NCBI GenBank assembly: GCA_035523875.1
Contig: DATKPY010000035.1
Coordinates: 1-64,000 of the forward strand
From: JASHUC01 sp035523875
GTDB taxonomy: Bacteria > Pseudomonadota > Gammaproteobacteria > Steroidobacterales > Steroidobacteraceae
Length of the DNA: 64,000 bases
Direction: 5' to 3'
Shown in pieces: positions 10,101-19,507 of the stretch. Made by a program: the position numbers and the translations under genes. How positions within the stretch are numbered: position 1 is the first letter of the stretch; each line of letters starts with the position of its first letter. The notes beneath the pieces are model-generated. The model made no database searches, had not been told where the DNA came from, and saw only the letters and a list, made by a program, of their open reading frames with translations.

Positions 10101-10329
10101 CGTAGCGCTCGATCTGGCCGGTGATGCGCCCCGCCATCTCATCGGGCGGCATCCCCGCGTACTGGAACGTGACCGCGATGATCGGGATGCGGATTTCTGG
10201 AAAGATGTCGGTCGGCATTCCGGGCCGCAGCGGCGTGCCGAGTATCACGAGTGCGCCGATGAGCGGCAGCAGCAGTGCGAGGACGATGAAGGTGTAGGGG
10301 CGCTTGAGCGCCACCTGAATGATCCACAT
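7141..10329 (-). CDS. RND-superfamily efflux pump inner-membrane subunit
   Basis: Proton-driven transporter of 1062 residues, the expected size for an HAE/HME-type RND permease. It opens MWIIQVALKRPYTF with the first membrane helix. It has twelve predicted membrane segments in two halves separated by large periplasmic loops, and a helix-4 region GILVDDATVTIENINRFLEQGKD with the two conserved Asp used in proton relay. Substrate class is not certain: it lacks obvious CusA-type methionine clusters, and sequence style fits the acriflavin-resistance/HAE group, so drugs or toxic organics are more likely than metals. First gene of the RND-HlyD-NodT-GntR operon, about 114 bases downstream of a readable promoter. 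Confidence 0.93.
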   Translation of the reverse strand: MWIIQVALKRPYTFIVLALLLPLIGALVILGTPLRPGMPTDIFPEIRIPIIAVTFQYAGMPPDEMAGRITGQIERYVTTLVNDVEHVESQSYPGMTVIKVFFQPGVNIDLAMSQISAFAELSLKQMPPGIQPALILKYNASSVPILQLAMSSDRLTEAQLFDFGNQIIRAQIATVAGASVPYPYGGAVRQIQIDLDPAALRAQGLSPIDVENAINDQNLIVPAGTEKIGDTEYVVRLNGSPLTVERLNDLPIRAKNGTVTYIRDVAFVHDGHPPQTNIVRVNGRRAVLMTIQKTGTASTLSIVDSIRARLPRVRELLPEGASITPAGDQSVFVRAAIRGVATEAAIAAALTALMILLFLGTWRSTLIVAISIPLSILASIIMLDALGETLNLMTLGGLALAVGILVDDATVTIENINRFLEQGKDVEPAIIEGARQIVVPALVSTLSICIVFVPMFLLSGVARYLFVPMAEAVVFAMLTSYVLSRTLVLTLAKYWLRTAAEERAGRAAAGPLRRFQLGFEARFEALRHRYRELLGSVLLHRRVFIAVFLCGIGASMLIYPLLGRNFFPEVDSGRLQLHVRGPTGMRVEDTAALVDHVEAAVREVIPPREIASVVDNVGLPVSSINLTYSNSGTVGSSDADIMIGLTPHHAPTARYVAALRDRLPREFPSTTFAFLPADIVSQILNFGVPAPIDVQVVGPSAQNREIADRLLDTLRHVPGLVDLRIEQLFNLPELRVTTDRTRAEELGISQADIANDLLLTLSGSSQINPSFWLNPQSGISYPLVAQAPQYRMTSLADLENVPIDAAPIDAASQTQVLGGLARITRGFGPAIVSHYDAQPIIDIYGAAQGRDLGSIASDIRAQIAAWQGRLPRGTRILLRGQVETMIASYTGLAVGIAGAIVLVYLLIVVNFQSWTDPFIIITALPAAIAGIAWVLLATATTLSVPALTGAIMSVGVATANSILVVSFARERMHAGATAVEAALDAGFTRFRPVLMTALAMVIGMLPMAFGMGEGGEQNAPLGRAVIGGLLFATLATLVFVPAVFAAIHGRDKEREVSSWINE

Positions 10330-10442
10330 GGCTTCGAGTCCGCGGTCAGGTCCGCAAGGATGCCGGGGCGGGACTACAGGAGGACCGCGGATACGTGCAT
10401 CGCACGCACCCGCCCGCCGTGACCGCCCCCTGAGCGCTCTCG

Positions 10443-10470
10443 ATTATCGATAATTTCCGGCCGAAGGCAA
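10443..10470 (-). promoter_or_regulatory. Promoter with 12-bp palindrome upstream of the RND operon
   Basis: On the minus strand TTGCCT (-35), a 16-base spacer and GATAAT (-10) form a good sigma-70 promoter. The -10 is half of a perfect palindrome ATTATCGATAAT at 10443-10454, a plausible operator for the GntR-family regulator encoded at the end of the same operon. Palindrome and hexamers are seen; regulator assignment is inference. Confidence 0.55.
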
Positions 10471-10522
10471 GCTTTGCCCGCCTGTCGGTGCGCGCGCCCC
10501 AGCGCGGGACGGCCGCGCGGCC

Positions 10523-11230
10523 TCAGGCCGCATCGTGGAAGATGATCCCCATCGTCAAGCGCTCGCCCGAGCGCACCCGGCTCACTCCGTGGCGCACGTT
10601 GATGCGGTAGATCCCGCGCGCGCCGCGCGCCGGACGATGGCGCACGGCGAAGAGCACCGCTTCCCCCAACTTAAGCGGCACCACCTCCGCTCGCGTCTGC
10701 ATGCGCGGGCGCTGCTCGGTGAGCAGGAACTCCCCACCCGTGAATTGCCGCTCGGGCTCGGAGAGCAGCACCGTCACCTGGAATGGGAAGGCTTCCTCGC
10801 CGTAGAGGTCCTGATGCAGGCGGTTGTAGTCGCCTGCGCGGTAGCGCAGCAGGAGCGGAGTCGCCCGCGACTGGCCGCGCTCGCGACAGCGCGCGAGGTA
10901 GCTCGGGTGAGCGGCGGGGTAGCGGACTCGGCTCCCGAGCGCCTCGCACCAGCGGTCGGCGATCGGCGCGAGACGCGCGTAGAGTTGAGCGCGCAGCGCC
11001 TGCACGAGCCGCGGGAGCGGATAGTCGAAGTAGCGGTACTCGCCGCAGCCGAAGCCGTGGCGCGCCATCACCACGGTACTGCGGAAGCGCGCATCCTGGC
11101 TGTAGTAGGCCGCGAGCAGCGCGGCCTCGGGGGCGCTCACCAGCGCCGGCAGGGTCGCATGGCCGCAGGTCTCGAGGCTGCACTCGATCTGCCGCCAGTC
11201 GAGCCGTGCGACGCTAGGCGATGTCCTCAC
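10523..11230 (-). CDS. 2OG-Fe(II) oxygenase, Oxygenase-NA (PF09859-like) family
   Basis: Predicted iron- and 2-oxoglutarate-dependent oxygenase of about 235 residues. The iron triad is visible: His and Asp in LHQDLYGEEAFP, and the distal His in INVRHGVSRVRSG. The downstream Arg that would bind 2-oxoglutarate and the family signature EQRPRMQTR and GIIFHDA are also present. This family is annotated as acting on damaged nucleic acid bases, but direct evidence is thin. The GTG start at 11230 is preferred because it overlaps the end of the siderophore-interacting gene by 17 bases; upstream sequence is antisense-like shadow. Third gene of a coupled operon with a membrane regulator and a siderophore-interacting protein, which suggests an iron connection. 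Confidence 0.8.
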   Translation of the reverse strand: MRTSPSVARLDWRQIECSLETCGHATLPALVSAPEAALLAAYYSQDARFRSTVVMARHGFGCGEYRYFDYPLPRLVQALRAQLYARLAPIADRWCEALGSRVRYPAAHPSYLARCRERGQSRATPLLLRYRAGDYNRLHQDLYGEEAFPFQVTVLLSEPERQFTGGEFLLTEQRPRMQTRAEVVPLKLGEAVLFAVRHRPARGARGIYRINVRHGVSRVRSGERLTMGIIFHDAA

Positions 11231-12023
11231 CGTAATCGCGGTCCGGATGGTCCGTCTCCCCGAGACGCCAGTAGCCGCGCGTGACGAGCCGCTCACGCGG
11301 GAACTGCCGCTCGGTGAGGAGGTGCCGCCGGATGCGGCGCATGGCATCCGCCTCGCATGCGATGTACATCCGGCCCAGCCCCGCGGGAAGCGGCACGGCG
11401 CGCACCGCCGCCTCGAGCGTGCGCCCGGCGCTCGCCGGATCCGTCCCGCGCACGAGCCAGGTCACCTCGCAGTTCGGTGCCGCCACCCCGAGCGGACGCT
11501 CCTCGGCGGCATCGACCACCTCGAGCAGCACGAGCTTGCGCGCGGCCCCCGGCAATGCCTCGAGGAGGGTGCAGACCGCCGGGATCGCGCTGTCGTCGCC
11601 GGCGAGCAAGTACCAGTCGGCGGCGCTGTCGAGCTCGTAGGCGCGGCCCGGTCCCGCTACCGTCAGACGCTGTCCGACGGCGGCCTGCGCCGCCCAGGCC
11701 GACGCCGGGCCCTCCCCGTGGATCACGAACTCCACGTCGAGCTCGCGCGCCTCGCGGTCGAAGCGACGCGGGGTGTAGGTACGCGTCGTCGCGCGGGCGG
11801 CCTCCGTCGCATCGGGGCGCGCTTCGGGCGCGAAGAGGAGCTTCACGTGCGATGCCGGCCCGCTCCAGAGGAATCCGCCGAGCTCCTCGCCGCCGAACGT
11901 GACGCGCACCATGCGCGGCGACAGCCGCTCGATGCGTCGCACCTCGACCGCATAGCGCGGCTTGCGTGCGCGCGCCACTGCGGCGGGTGCGGGATCGCGC
12001 GAGGTTGCGCTCGTCATCGCCAC
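11214..12023 (-). CDS. Siderophore-interacting FAD-binding protein (ViuB/SIP family)
   Basis: Cytosolic flavoprotein predicted to reduce Fe(III)-siderophore complexes and release iron. The 269-residue protein has the FAD-binding barrel with RTYTPRRFD (about residues 90-98), HGEGPASAWA, a central part AGDDSAIPAVCTLLEALP and the family C-terminus GYWRLGETDHPDRDYGED. Length fits the family. Its ATG follows the stop of the membrane regulator directly, with no gap, and its stop lies inside the oxygenase start. No siderophore receptor or biosynthesis genes are nearby, but a tonB-like gene lies at about 59 kb. Confidence 0.9.
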   Translation of the reverse strand: MAMTSATSRDPAPAAVARARKPRYAVEVRRIERLSPRMVRVTFGGEELGGFLWSGPASHVKLLFAPEARPDATEAARATTRTYTPRRFDREARELDVEFVIHGEGPASAWAAQAAVGQRLTVAGPGRAYELDSAADWYLLAGDDSAIPAVCTLLEALPGAARKLVLLEVVDAAEERPLGVAAPNCEVTWLVRGTDPASAGRTLEAAVRAVPLPAGLGRMYIACEADAMRRIRRHLLTERQFPRERLVTRGYWRLGETDHPDRDYGEDIA

Positions 12024-13331
12024 TCAGTGCGCGAGGCCCACGGTGCCGATCGCCGCGGGGGTCGGACCCCGGCCGAGCGACTCGGCCGGAGCGGCCTCGC
12101 GCGGCTCGCTCGTCCAGATGCGCGAGGTGGCGAGCTTCGCGGTGAGCAGGAGCTTGCCGTCGAGGTTCATGCGATCGAGGCCATACACGTCGTACAGCGC
12201 CTCGAACGAGGACGCTCCGTGCACGCTCCCGGTGAGCTCCGCGAGGCTGCGTGCGTGGGTGACCGCCTCGGCCGTGTGCATCACCGCGACATCGCGCGTG
12301 CCCGAGATCACGATGATCTGATTGCCGCTCGGGCCAGGGAAGGTCGCGAAGTACCCGTAGTCGTGGTACTTCTCCTCGCCGCGAGGGCGCTCGGCCTCGC
12401 TCATGTAGTGCTCGCCGGTCGCGCGGTCGATGAGCTCGTCGTAGGAGCGGCCCACCGAGAAGCGCGAGCCGGCGAAGACCAAGTCGTGGAGCATGCCCAT
12501 GCCGCTCAAGTAGCCGATGTACACGATGTGCGCGGAGGTGAGCACGGCCGGGCTCAGCTCCGAGGCGAGCGCGATGCGCACGCGCCGGTGCGCCGGCGCG
12601 AGCAGCGGCATCACGTCGGCGAGCGCGAAGCCGGCCGCGGTCGGCAAGTAGTTGAGCTGCAGATCGACGTAGCGGTCGGCATCCTCCGGATGCTGCTTCA
12701 GGTACTGATCGAGGTCGGTGGGGGAGTTGATCGTGGACTCGCGGATCAGGCGCTTCACCTGCGCCGTGTTGTCCGTCTCCCCGAACATGTAGTAGTCGCC
12801 GAGCACCAGAAAGATGGTGCGGTCATCGCTCAAGATTCGCGACCAGACCGGGTTGTCGCGCAGCGCCTGAAGATCGTTCGGAGGGCTGTGCCAGCGGTGA
12901 TACGCGACCGCGAGAAACCCGGCGAGATTGACCAGCACCGATGCCGCGAGGCCTGCGACGAGCCAGGTGCCGCGCCGGCTGTGCGGCGGGGGGTGCGCGG
13001 CGGGCTCGCTCACCGGCTCGAGGATGAACCGGTAGGCGCCTTTCTGAATGGCGAGCCGCATCGGCTCGGTGCGGCCGGGGCCGGCATAGAACTCATCGAG
13101 CTTGCGGCGCAGCTTGTGAATGTATACTCGAACCATCGCATCCTGCGAGACGTCGAATCTGGCATCCTTCCCGAACACGTCGATCGCGACCTCGATCTCC
13201 TTCGGCGCCTTCTCGGTGAGCGAGCAGTCGACCAGGAAGTCGAACAGACGGCGGATCAGACGGGAACGTCCCAGCACGCCGCTTGCGCGTATTCGCTCCG
13301 CGTGGGCATGCAGCTGGTGGATGTCGAGCAT
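12024..13331 (-). CDS. Membrane-anchored winged-helix regulator with periplasmic domain
   Basis: A 435-residue protein not assignable to a named gene. Residues 20-112 form a winged-helix-like domain (SRLIRRLFDFLVDCSLTEKA ... VRVYIHKLRRKLDEFYAG ... IQKGAYRFILEP), of the kind found in CadC-like one-component regulators. A single membrane helix follows (about 121-143, TWLVAGLAASVLVNLAGFLAV), then about 290 residues predicted outside the membrane without recognised repeats. This layout suggests a regulator that senses a periplasmic signal and acts on DNA across the membrane. It is the first gene of an operon with the siderophore-interacting protein and the oxygenase, so it probably controls them. 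The gap upstream contains the AT-rich palindrome TTAACGTTAA at 13375-13384. Confidence 0.7.
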   Translation of the reverse strand: MLDIHQLHAHAERIRASGVLGRSRLIRRLFDFLVDCSLTEKAPKEIEVAIDVFGKDARFDVSQDAMVRVYIHKLRRKLDEFYAGPGRTEPMRLAIQKGAYRFILEPVSEPAAHPPPHSRRGTWLVAGLAASVLVNLAGFLAVAYHRWHSPPNDLQALRDNPVWSRILSDDRTIFLVLGDYYMFGETDNTAQVKRLIRESTINSPTDLDQYLKQHPEDADRYVDLQLNYLPTAAGFALADVMPLLAPAHRRVRIALASELSPAVLTSAHIVYIGYLSGMGMLHDLVFAGSRFSVGRSYDELIDRATGEHYMSEAERPRGEEKYHDYGYFATFPGPSGNQIIVISGTRDVAVMHTAEAVTHARSLAELTGSVHGASSFEALYDVYGLDRMNLDGKLLLTAKLATSRIWTSEPREAAPAESLGRGPTPAAIGTVGLAH

Positions 13332-13374
13332 GGGCGGGTGTGGTGGCGCGGGGCGGTAATGCTAGCACGATTTG

Positions 13375-13384
13375 TTAACGTTAA
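13375..13384. promoter_or_regulatory. AT-rich palindrome upstream of the membrane regulator
   Basis: TTAACGTTAA is a perfect 10-bp palindrome in an AT-rich island 44 bases before the regulator start, inside otherwise GC-rich DNA. A regulatory or promoter function is likely but no convincing -35/-10 pair was found. The remaining gap 13385-13570 shows nothing else clear. Confidence 0.3.
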
Positions 13385-13570
13385 ATAACGCCGTGCGGAA
13401 CAGTAATTTACGCGACAGCGCACGCGCGGTGGCGGAACATCACGAGTCTTTGATCCGAGCCGCCCGACGTGCGGCGCTCAGGCGTGCGGGCCGGGCGGCG
13501 GCGCGTGGGGCGGCGTAACCTCCAGCTCGCGTGTTGACATGACAATAGTCCGATTTCGCGGGGTGATCCT

Positions 13571-14056
13571 GTGATCTATACCTTCTGCACCTGGCTCTCG
13601 CAGACGCCGGTCAGCGAAGCCATCCAGAACGCCTTCTGGGTGATTCCCACGGTCCAGACCGTGCACATCCTCGCCATCGCCACCGTGATGGCCTCCGTCG
13701 TGATGCTCGACTTCCGGCTGCTCGGGCTCGCGGGGCGCCGGCAAGCGTTGCCGGATGTCGCAGAGCGCTACCTGCCGTGGATCTGGGGAGCCGTCGCGGT
13801 GCTCTTGTGCTCGGGATCGATCCTCATCATCGCCGAGCCCGGACGCGAGCTCGAGAGCGAGGTCTTCTGGCTGAAGATGATCCTGCTCATCTGCGCCCTG
13901 AGCGTCACCGGAGTCTTCCAGTACGCGCTCAACCGCGGCAAGCAATTCTGGGAGCGGCACCGCGCGATCGCGTGCGCCACGGCGGTTACCTCGCTCGCGC
14001 TGTGGACGGCGATCCTGGCCGCGGGCCGGTGGATCGCCTACGTCGAGCACGGTTGA
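13571..14056 (+). CDS. Small integral membrane protein, DUF6644-like (copy 1)
   Basis: A 161-residue protein with four predicted membrane helices (about residues 28-48, 70-88, 100-118, 133-152). Characteristic features are PTVQTVHILAIATVMASVVMLDFRLLGL near the first helix and a closing helix with AAGRWIAYVEHG. This pattern matches the DUF6644 family, whose function is unknown; conserved His residues in the membrane (for example VHIL) could hint at metal or heme binding, which is speculation. The GTG start at 13571 follows a GGGGTGAT ribosome-binding stretch. Nine bases separate it from a paralogous gene. Confidence 0.7.
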   Translation: MIYTFCTWLSQTPVSEAIQNAFWVIPTVQTVHILAIATVMASVVMLDFRLLGLAGRRQALPDVAERYLPWIWGAVAVLLCSGSILIIAEPGRELESEVFWLKMILLICALSVTGVFQYALNRGKQFWERHRAIACATAVTSLALWTAILAAGRWIAYVEHG

Positions 14057-14065
14057 AAGGCAACC

Positions 14066-14563
14066 GTGATGGCGCTCAATCAGCTGCTGACACTGATCGA
14101 GAACACACCCGTCGGGACCGCCGTTCGCGAGTCCACCTGGCTCTTTCCCACGATCGAGACGCTGCACGTGCTGTCGATCACCCTGGTCGTCGGGACGATC
14201 ATGATCGTCGACTTCAGGCTCATCAACGTCGCATCGCGCCGCCGGGCGGTGAGCGAGCTCATGAGCGAGGTGCTCCCGTGGACGTGGACGGCGTTCGTCT
14301 GCGCGGTGATCACGGGCAGCCTGCTCTTCTCCTCCGCGGCGGTGAAATATGCCCACAGCGCTGTGTTCGAGTTCAAGATGCTGATGCTCGTCCTCGCGGG
14401 CATCAACATGACGGTGTTCCACCTTGGAACCTACCGCAGCGTCGCGCGGTGGGATCGCGACGTCCTCACGCCGAGGGGCGCGCGCATCTCCGCCGCGCTC
14501 TCGCTATGCATCTGGGTGACGGTCGTCTCGCTCGGGCGGTGGATCGGCTTCACCACCAACTGA
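14066..14563 (+). CDS. Small integral membrane protein, DUF6644-like (copy 2)
   Basis: A 165-residue four-helix membrane protein clearly paralogous to the preceding gene: PTIETLHVLSITLVVGTIMIVDFRLI aligns with the same region of copy 1, and both end in a helix with GRWI. It starts with GTG-ATG (14066 or 14069), nine bases after the first copy, so the two are co-translated and may form a heteromer. Function unknown. Confidence 0.7.
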   Translation: MMALNQLLTLIENTPVGTAVRESTWLFPTIETLHVLSITLVVGTIMIVDFRLINVASRRRAVSELMSEVLPWTWTAFVCAVITGSLLFSSAAVKYAHSAVFEFKMLMLVLAGINMTVFHLGTYRSVARWDRDVLTPRGARISAALSLCIWVTVVSLGRWIGFTTN

Positions 14564-14619
14564 GGCGAGGCAGCCCGACGCGGCGCGGCGGCTTGGCGAG
14601 GCTCGCGCGCGCGAGCGCG

Positions 14620-15264
14620 CTACGGTGCGGCGGAGGGGCTCGGGGCGCCGCGGGCGGCTGCGGCCTCGCGCCTGAGCCGCGTGCGATTTGCCTTGAGCCA
14701 GCACCCGGCGAGCAGGGTCTTCATGTCGTTGATCTCGCCGCCAGCGATGCGGTTGAAGAGCTTGCGCGGGCTCAGGATCGTCGTGCGGATGTTCTCCTGC
14801 TCGGTGGGACTGCCGTGGACTTCGCTCGCGAGCGGGGCCGTCACCGCGGCGTACACGATGGCGATCGACTCCGAGGTGCCCCCGGGGCTCACGTAGGCAC
14901 GCTCGTGGATGATGTACGGCGCCTCGAGCTCGAGTCCCGCTTCCTCGCGCGCTTCGCGCACGGCCGCATCGAGTGCGGTCTCGCCCGGCTCGATGGCCCC
15001 CGCGATCAGCGCGTCGGAGAATGCGGGGCCGCCCGCCGCCAGGATGCCCGCGCGCAACTCATTGACGAGCACCACCCGATCCTGCCGCGGGTCGTAGGCG
15101 AGCACCGCGACCGCGTGCCCGCGCTCCATGACGAGTCGCGTGACGCGCTGGCGACCGCCACGATGCAAATCCTCCTCGATCTCGTAGCGCCTGATCGAGA
15201 GGTATCCCTGGTACTCGGTCGTCACGCCGAGCGTCTTCGCCGCGAGCGTGCGCCTGCGGGCCAT
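14620..15264 (-). CDS. Nudix hydrolase, ADP-ribose pyrophosphatase-like
   Basis: A 214-residue Nudix protein with an intact Nudix box starting at GAIEPGETALDAAVREAREEAGL (about residues 88-110), including the metal-binding REAREE core. N-terminal strands RRYEIEEDLHRGG and the acidic segment after the box (SPGGTSESIAIVYA) resemble NudF/TrgB ADP-ribose pyrophosphatases, which hydrolyse ADP-ribose to AMP and ribose-5-phosphate. The Ala/Arg-rich tail is low-complexity. It begins one base after the stop of the upstream SDR gene, so the two are an operon. Confidence 0.85.
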   Translation of the reverse strand: MARRRTLAAKTLGVTTEYQGYLSIRRYEIEEDLHRGGRQRVTRLVMERGHAVAVLAYDPRQDRVVLVNELRAGILAAGGPAFSDALIAGAIEPGETALDAAVREAREEAGLELEAPYIIHERAYVSPGGTSESIAIVYAAVTAPLASEVHGSPTEQENIRTTILSPRKLFNRIAGGEINDMKTLLAGCWLKANRTRLRREAAAARGAPSPSAAP

Positions 15265-15265
15265 A

Positions 15266-16171
15266 TCAACCGTCCCGCCTGGCGAGCAGCGCCTGCGCCT
15301 TGAGCGCGCGCCGGCGTTCCTCGAAGGCGAGCCGCGCGGGCGGCGGAGTCTCCTCGGGAAGCGCCTCGAGCGCCTCGGCGAAGATCTCGCGCAGCTCCTC
15401 TTTGAACTCCGGGTGCGTGAAGATGTAGAAGTCGTTGCGCCGGATGGCGCGCAGCACCTTGTCCCCCACCTCGAGCGGCGTCATCCCCGCCCTCGCGTGC
15501 AGATCCGCCAGGCGTGCCATGAACTCCCGATCCGATGAGCCGGAGGTCGAGGCGAGACGCGCCGGGCGCACCCGAGCGCTTTCGTGAATGGCGCTGTTCA
15601 CGAGGCCCGGACACAGCACCGATACCTCGATGCCGCGCGGCGCGAGGCTGAAGCGCAGCGCCTCGGAGAGACCCCGCACCGCGAACTTCGAGCAGGTGTA
15701 AATGCCCGCCGCGGGACCCGCGATGAACGCGGCCATCGAGGCCGTGTTGACGATGTGTCCACCCTCGCCGTGCTCGAGCAGCCGCGGGAGGAAGGTCTGC
15801 ACGCCGTTCACGACTCCGCCCAGGTTCACACCCAGAATCCAGTCCCAATCATCGTAGGTCGCCTCCGCGATGTCGCCGAAGAGGTTGATACCGGCGTTGT
15901 TGCACACGAGGTGCACGTGTCCGAAGTGCCGCTCGGTCTCATCGGCCGCCTCACTCAGCGCCTCGCGATCGGTCACATCGAGGCGGATCGGGTGCACGTT
16001 CGCGCGCCGCCCGATGCCCTCGAAGTGGGCCATCGCCGCATCGAGATGGTCGGAGCGGATGTCGGCGATCGCTACCCGCATGCCCGCTGCGCAGAACGCC
16101 TGCGCCATGCCGAATCCAACTCCGCTCGCGCCTCCGGTGATGAAGGCGACCTTTCCCGCGACCTCTTTCAT
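15266..16171 (-). CDS. Short-chain dehydrogenase/reductase
   Basis: Classical SDR of 301 residues. It has the NAD(P)-binding TGGASGVG at residues 12-19, Asp in AIADIR (suggesting NAD preference), CNNAG at about 90, catalytic Ser in NTASMAAF, and YTCSK with the Tyr and Lys. A C-terminal extension of about 50 residues beyond the usual 250 is Arg/Ala-rich. Substrate unknown. Upstream it diverges from the VOC gene; downstream it is tightly linked to the Nudix gene. Confidence 0.88.
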   Translation of the reverse strand: MKEVAGKVAFITGGASGVGFGMAQAFCAAGMRVAIADIRSDHLDAAMAHFEGIGRRANVHPIRLDVTDREALSEAADETERHFGHVHLVCNNAGINLFGDIAEATYDDWDWILGVNLGGVVNGVQTFLPRLLEHGEGGHIVNTASMAAFIAGPAAGIYTCSKFAVRGLSEALRFSLAPRGIEVSVLCPGLVNSAIHESARVRPARLASTSGSSDREFMARLADLHARAGMTPLEVGDKVLRAIRRNDFYIFTHPEFKEELREIFAEALEALPEETPPPARLAFEERRRALKAQALLARRDG

Positions 16172-16238
16172 AGGTGAGCTCTCCGAGGGATGCCGGCCGG
16201 CGACGGGCCGGCAGGATTGCGTACGCTCGGCCGCGCTT

Positions 16239-16268
16239 TTAGCACCTTTCCCCGGGACGGGCTATGCT
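16239..16268 (+). promoter_or_regulatory. Possible promoter of the VOC/DUF4404 pair
   Basis: TTAGCA, an 18-base spacer and TATGCT lie 61 bases before the VOC ATG. Hexamer match only. Confidence 0.35.
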
Positions 16269-16328
16269 CGCGGCATTCGACCGAGCGCCCGCGCGCGACG
16301 GTCCGGCCAACCTGGCGAGCCCGATCCC

Positions 16329-16742
16329 ATGCCGCTCATCAAGATGGAGCACTACCTCGTTCTCACCGACGACATCGAGCGCACGAAGGATTTCTACTGT
16401 CAGGCACTCGGTATGCACGTGGGGTTGCGCCCGCCGCTCGAGTTTCCCGGGTACTGGCTCTACCTCGGCGATACGCCGTGCATCCACATCGCCGAGTGGC
16501 AGACCTACACGGCGCACTCGTTGCGGCAGGGCATTCCGGTGTCGCGGCGCGCGCCCGGAACGGGGCCGTTCGATCACATCGCCTTCAACGCGGAGAATTA
16601 CGACGAGGTGCTCGAGCGCCTGGAGCGCCACGGCGTGCGGCCGGGCAGGAACAACGTGACCGGAGCGGCGCTGCGGCAGCTGTTCCTCACCGACCCGAAC
16701 GGAGTGAAGATCGAGATCAACGTGCGCGTCCCTGCGGCGTAG
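16329..16742 (+). CDS. VOC-family (glyoxalase/bleomycin-resistance/dioxygenase) protein
   Basis: A 137-residue vicinal-oxygen-chelate protein with two beta-alpha-beta-beta-beta modules. Candidate metal ligands are His in KMEHYLVLTD, His in FDHIAFN and Glu in VKIEINVRV near the C-terminus. Enzymatic substrate is unknown; many such proteins are lactoylglutathione-lyase-like or ring-cleaving. The ATG at 16329 is chosen because everything upstream in the same frame is a shadow of the divergent SDR gene. Followed after 28 bases by the DUF4404 gene. Confidence 0.82.
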   Translation: MPLIKMEHYLVLTDDIERTKDFYCQALGMHVGLRPPLEFPGYWLYLGDTPCIHIAEWQTYTAHSLRQGIPVSRRAPGTGPFDHIAFNAENYDEVLERLERHGVRPGRNNVTGAALRQLFLTDPNGVKIEINVRVPAA

Positions 16743-16770
16743 CGAGCGTGGCGCGCGAAGCGAGGAGCTG

Positions 16771-17052
16771 GTGGTGAACGAGCCTCATGAGGAGACACTG
16801 CGCGAGCTGGTCGGACGGGTGCACGAGCGGCTTGGCCGTGCGAGCGCGGTCGACGCGGATGCGCGCGAGGTCCTCGGGACGCTGATGCAGGACATTCAGC
16901 GCGCGCTCGGCGCCCGAGCGGGCGGCGGCGGGCTCGATCGCGAGTCGCTTCCGCGGCTCGAGGCGCTCGCGGTGCGCTTCGAGGCCGTCCATCCGGCGCT
17001 CGCGCAGGTGCTGCGTCAGCTGATCGACGCGCTCGGCAAAGCAGGGATCTAG
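16771..17052 (+). CDS. DUF4404 family protein
   Basis: A 93-residue, mostly helical cytosolic protein. The C-terminal half (ESLPRLEALAVRFEAVHPAL, then LRQLIDALGKAGI) is the recognisable DUF4404 signature; function unknown. A GAGGAG ribosome-binding site precedes a GTG-GTG start (16771 or 16774). Its stop is 38 bases from the end of rpoD, transcribed in the opposite direction; no clear terminator separates them. Confidence 0.8.
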   Translation: MVNEPHEETLRELVGRVHERLGRASAVDADAREVLGTLMQDIQRALGARAGGGGLDRESLPRLEALAVRFEAVHPALAQVLRQLIDALGKAGI

Positions 17053-17090
17053 CGCACCGACTTCGAGCGAGCGCGGGATCGCGGTTCCGA

Positions 17091-19355
<2,265 letters not shown>

Positions 19356-19457
19356 GATGGTGTTGCGCGGCGCTTCAGCGCTTGACGAGAAGAGTTCACG
19401 TCCCCTATGTGAGTACCGTGGATAGGCAACTCAAGGGCCGGCCGGGCAAAGCGGGCT

Positions 19458-19486
19458 ATTCTATTTGACAACCTGTCAACTGCCAA
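19458..19486 (-). promoter_or_regulatory. rpoD promoter with embedded inverted repeat
   Basis: Directly after the dnaG stop, the minus strand reads TTGGCA, a 17-base spacer, then TAGAAT. Inside the spacer lies the inverted repeat TTGACAGGTTGTCAA (19465-19479, arms of six bases). This would let rpoD be transcribed separately from dnaG; the repeat is a candidate binding site for an unknown regulator. Confidence 0.55.
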
Positions 19487-19507
19487 ATTTCGCTCGATTG
19501 CGCATAT

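Noticed and set aside
7186..10422. Plus-strand open frame of more than 1000 codons opposite the RND gene
   Set aside because: It is the antisense shadow of a GC-rich gene; charged, repetitive composition (Arg/Asp/His) and no family resemblance, while the minus frame is a clear RND pump.
11247..13388. Plus-strand frame of about 700 codons
   Set aside because: Runs antisense across three recognised genes (oxygenase, SIP, regulator); no domain.
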